Shown here: in pieces, positions 62,367 to 64,000 of the stretch | How the letters are laid out: the number at the start of each line of letters is the position of its first letter | Position numbering within the stretch: the stretch's first letter is position 1 | Assembly (NCBI RefSeq): GCF_029855125.1 | Contig: NZ_CP123229.1 | Coordinates: forward strand, 124,001 to 188,000 | From: Methylocapsa sp. D3K7 | GTDB lineage: Bacteria > Pseudomonadota > Alphaproteobacteria > Rhizobiales > Beijerinckiaceae | DNA length: 64,000 bases | Direction: 5' to 3' | Notes under the pieces: model-generated | What the model was told of the DNA's origin: nothing | Seen by the model: the letters and a program-made list of their open reading frames with translations, nothing else | Database searches by the model: none | Translations under genes and position numbers: made by a program

Positions 62367-63590
62367 TCATCCTAGCTGCCGAAGCGGCGCGGGGAGTAAC
62401 AATGTCGTCGCGAATCCCACGAGCGGCGAGGTCATCCGGCGCCGCGCCCGGCCGCGCCCGAATGCCTGCACTTTGCCCGCAGTGGAAAGCGAGTCGAGCG
62501 CCCGCTGTACCGTGCGCTGGCTTGTCCCGATCGCGAGCGCAAGTGCGGAACTCGACCACGACTCGCCGTCGGTAAGGAAGGCAAGCACGGCGGCATGTTC
62601 CTCCTCGACCGGTCGCGCCAGCACGATGATTTCGCGCGCGCCGCGCGGCGAGAGCACGAACCCCCGTTTCGTTGCACTCACGCGGGCGACTGACCTTAGA
62701 AGCCTGCGGAGCCGCCCCATCTCGACTCGCAATCGTGCGCGATGCGATTCGTCGGCGTGCTTCGCGCCGAACGCGCGGGCGAGCAGCACGTCCCGCGGTA
62801 CGTCCCCAGGCCACGCCTCGCCGAGGGTTCGCGCAAGCGCGAACAGCACCGGACGCCTTGCGAGCGGCACAAGCATGTTCCGCTCGCGCACGAGATTGCG
62901 GCAGGCGTCAATGACAAGCGCCTCCGACGCGAGCAGCGCCTCGACTTCCCCTAACAGGAGAGGGCGCTCCTTGCCGCGCGCGACCAGCCGCGCCACAGGT
63001 GTGTCGAGGACCGTGAAGGCTTGTTCGACCTCCGCCGCGAGCGCCGGAATGCGCGCCCCGCGCGCAGCTGCCTCGGCCCGGGCGAGCGCTGCCAACGCCG
63101 CCTTAGCGCGGACACGCCGCATGGAAATCCCGGCGACCGCGAGTTCATGTATGGCACGCAGCGCAGGCGTAAGAGCTGAGAGGTCGATCTGCGCAAGCTT
63201 GTGCTCGGCCTCGTCGAAGCGCCCGATCAGGAGCAGGCGCCGGGCCTCGAGGCAGCGCGCATGGGCTGCGTTCGCACGGTCGCCATGCGCTTCGAGACTC
63301 GCTGATGCCGCGGCCAGCGGTTTCGTGGACCAGGCGAGGTCGCGCGAAGCGAGAGCGATCTCGGCCTCGGCGACAACGCATCTCGCGCGAGCCACAACCT
63401 CTCTTGGACCGAAAGCGCGCGCCGCTTGCCGCAACAACGCTTTCGCGCGGTCGAGATCCCCGAGCTGGGCCATGGCGATGCCGCGAAGCGCGAGCGCCGG
63501 CGCGTCATCGCGGAGCGCGACTCTGTTTAGCGCGCCGAGGGGGTCGCCCATCGCGAGCGCCTGCGCCGCGGCGGTGATCAGCGAATCCAT
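62367..63590 (-). CDS. winged-helix transcriptional regulator with TPR-like N-terminal region
   Basis: The 407-residue protein has a long helical N-terminal region (about residues 1-190) of repeated Ala/Leu/Arg helices that resembles TPR units, then an OmpR-like winged-helix segment (RPVLFALARTLGEAWPGDVPRDVLLARAFGAK ... LRVEMGRLRRLLRSVARV), then another helix-turn-helix near residues 343-380 (SSSALALAIGTSQRTVQRALDSLSTAGKVQAFG). Such proteins are often encoded near DUF899 and beta-propeller genes. It is divergent from DUF899 with an 87-base gap that should hold the shared promoter, and its stop lies four bases before the pseudogene's start. It has no phosphorylation domain. The signal sensed is unknown. 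Confidence 0.75.
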   Translation of the reverse strand: MDSLITAAAQALAMGDPLGALNRVALRDDAPALALRGIAMAQLGDLDRAKALLRQAARAFGPREVVARARCVVAEAEIALASRDLAWSTKPLAAASASLEAHGDRANAAHARCLEARRLLLIGRFDEAEHKLAQIDLSALTPALRAIHELAVAGISMRRVRAKAALAALARAEAAARGARIPALAAEVEQAFTVLDTPVARLVARGKERPLLLGEVEALLASEALVIDACRNLVRERNMLVPLARRPVLFALARTLGEAWPGDVPRDVLLARAFGAKHADESHRARLRVEMGRLRRLLRSVARVSATKRGFVLSPRGAREIIVLARPVEEEHAAVLAFLTDGESWSSSALALAIGTSQRTVQRALDSLSTAGKVQAFGRGRARRRMTSPLVGFATTLLLPAPLRQLG

Positions 63591-63677
63591 CGCAATCCCG
63601 TCACACTTGTAACTCCCAGGGAGCCCACGCCTGGTCCTAGTCTAACCGATGATGGGTACAAATAACGGAGAAGGATA

Positions 63678-64000
63678 ATGACCACACACCAGACCGGAAC
63701 ACGTGAACAGTGGCTCGCAGCCCGGCTCAAGCTGCTCGATGCGGAAAAGACGCTAACGCGGCAGAGCGATGAGCTCGCGCAGCGGCGCCAGGAACTGCCC
63801 TGGGTCCGCGTCGCCAAGGACTACCGGTTCGACATTGACGAAGGGAAGGCTTCGCTCGCCGACCTCTTCCAGGGGCGCTCGCAGCTTCTCGTCTATCACT
63901 TCATGTTCGGGCCGGATTACAAGGCGGGCTGCATATCCTGTTCGTCGATCGCCGACGGCTTTAACGGCATCGCCGTGCACCTTGCCAACCACGACGTGAT
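63678..64000 (+). CDS. DUF899 family thioredoxin-like protein (N-terminal part, cut by window edge)
   Basis: The first 107 codons of a longer gene. GGAGAAGG lies five bases before the ATG. The start (REQWLAARLKLLDAEKTLTRQSDELAQRRQELPWVRVAKDYRFD) and LADLFQGRSQLLVYHFMFGPDYKAGCISCSSIADGFNG are typical of DUF899 proteins, which have a thioredoxin-like fold. The Cys-Ile-Ser-Cys pair is a possible redox site. The reading frame is open at the right edge. It is divergent from the regulator gene and is likely its target. Confidence 0.9.
   Translation, partial: MTTHQTGTREQWLAARLKLLDAEKTLTRQSDELAQRRQELPWVRVAKDYRFDIDEGKASLADLFQGRSQLLVYHFMFGPDYKAGCISCSSIADGFNGIAVHLANHDV

Noticed and set aside
1..64000. 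CRISPR arrays, rRNA genes, complete insertion sequences, phage genes
   Set aside because: Read through for regularly spaced repeats, rRNA cores, transposase motifs and phage structural genes; none found.

Overview
The window looks like chromosome of an alphaproteobacterium of the order Hyphomicrobiales (Rhizobiales), probably near Beijerinckiaceae/Methylocystaceae. The basis is protein-level resemblance: tig-clpP-clpX-lon order, gcvT-gcvH-gcvPA-gcvPB, an IalB-family protein, double cold-shock-domain protein, DUF192 and lipid/isoprenylcysteine methyltransferase-like proteins. The family is inferred and was not tested by search.

Layout. 1-7.4 kb is an accessory stretch with two exported beta-propeller proteins (an AT-rich arylsulfotransferase-like gene and a PQQ-repeat protein), an Arg/Gly/Tyr-rich BON protein and a malonyl-CoA synthetase. 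7.7-8.8 kb holds a bacterioferritin-associated ferredoxin, bacterioferritin and tRNA-Ser(UGA). 9-10.3 kb has a small membrane protein and an orphan HicB-like protein. 10.3-18.4 kb is an accessory envelope or small-molecule locus: a DHA2-type MFS exporter, a PhyH dioxygenase coupled to a 36-residue acidic peptide gene not previously listed, a VOC protein, an acyl carrier protein, a DltD-like SGNH protein, an MBOAT and an FkbH-type phosphatase. 18.6-25.4 kb carries a broken HAD gene, an SRPBCC protein and an RND efflux operon divergent from its TetR regulator across a perfect operator-like palindrome.

25.5-37.3 kb is mostly core: carA, yqeY, panB, recF, two tandem methyltransferase-like genes, tRNA-Leu(UAG), tig, clpP, clpX and lon. 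37.4-51.3 kb is a hybrid NRPS-PKS locus of three translationally coupled genes: A-PCP, then KS-AT-ACP-aminotransferase-C-A-PCP, then C-PCP-TE, with an alpha/beta hydrolase downstream. The last protein has no adenylation domain, an altered condensation motif (HQxxxDG) and a cysteine in place of the thioesterase serine. The domain order predicts an amino acid extended by a C2 unit, aminated at the beta position and joined to a second residue.

51.9-61.2 kb returns to core functions: IalB, a lipoprotein, a tandem glycine riboswitch in front of gcvTHPAPB, ahcY, a double cold-shock-domain gene behind a perfect 15-bp hairpin, DUF192 and tRNA-Pro(UGG). After that tRNA there is a short GC-rich patch with a frameshifted beta-propeller gene, a winged-helix regulator and the start of a DUF899 gene that runs off the edge.

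The most interesting material is (i) the FkbH/ACP/MBOAT/DltD-like set, which resembles a Dlt alanylation system with the charging enzyme replaced by a glyceryl-ACP-type enzyme, beside the peptide-dioxygenase pair, and (ii) the hybrid NRPS-PKS line with its unusual final module.
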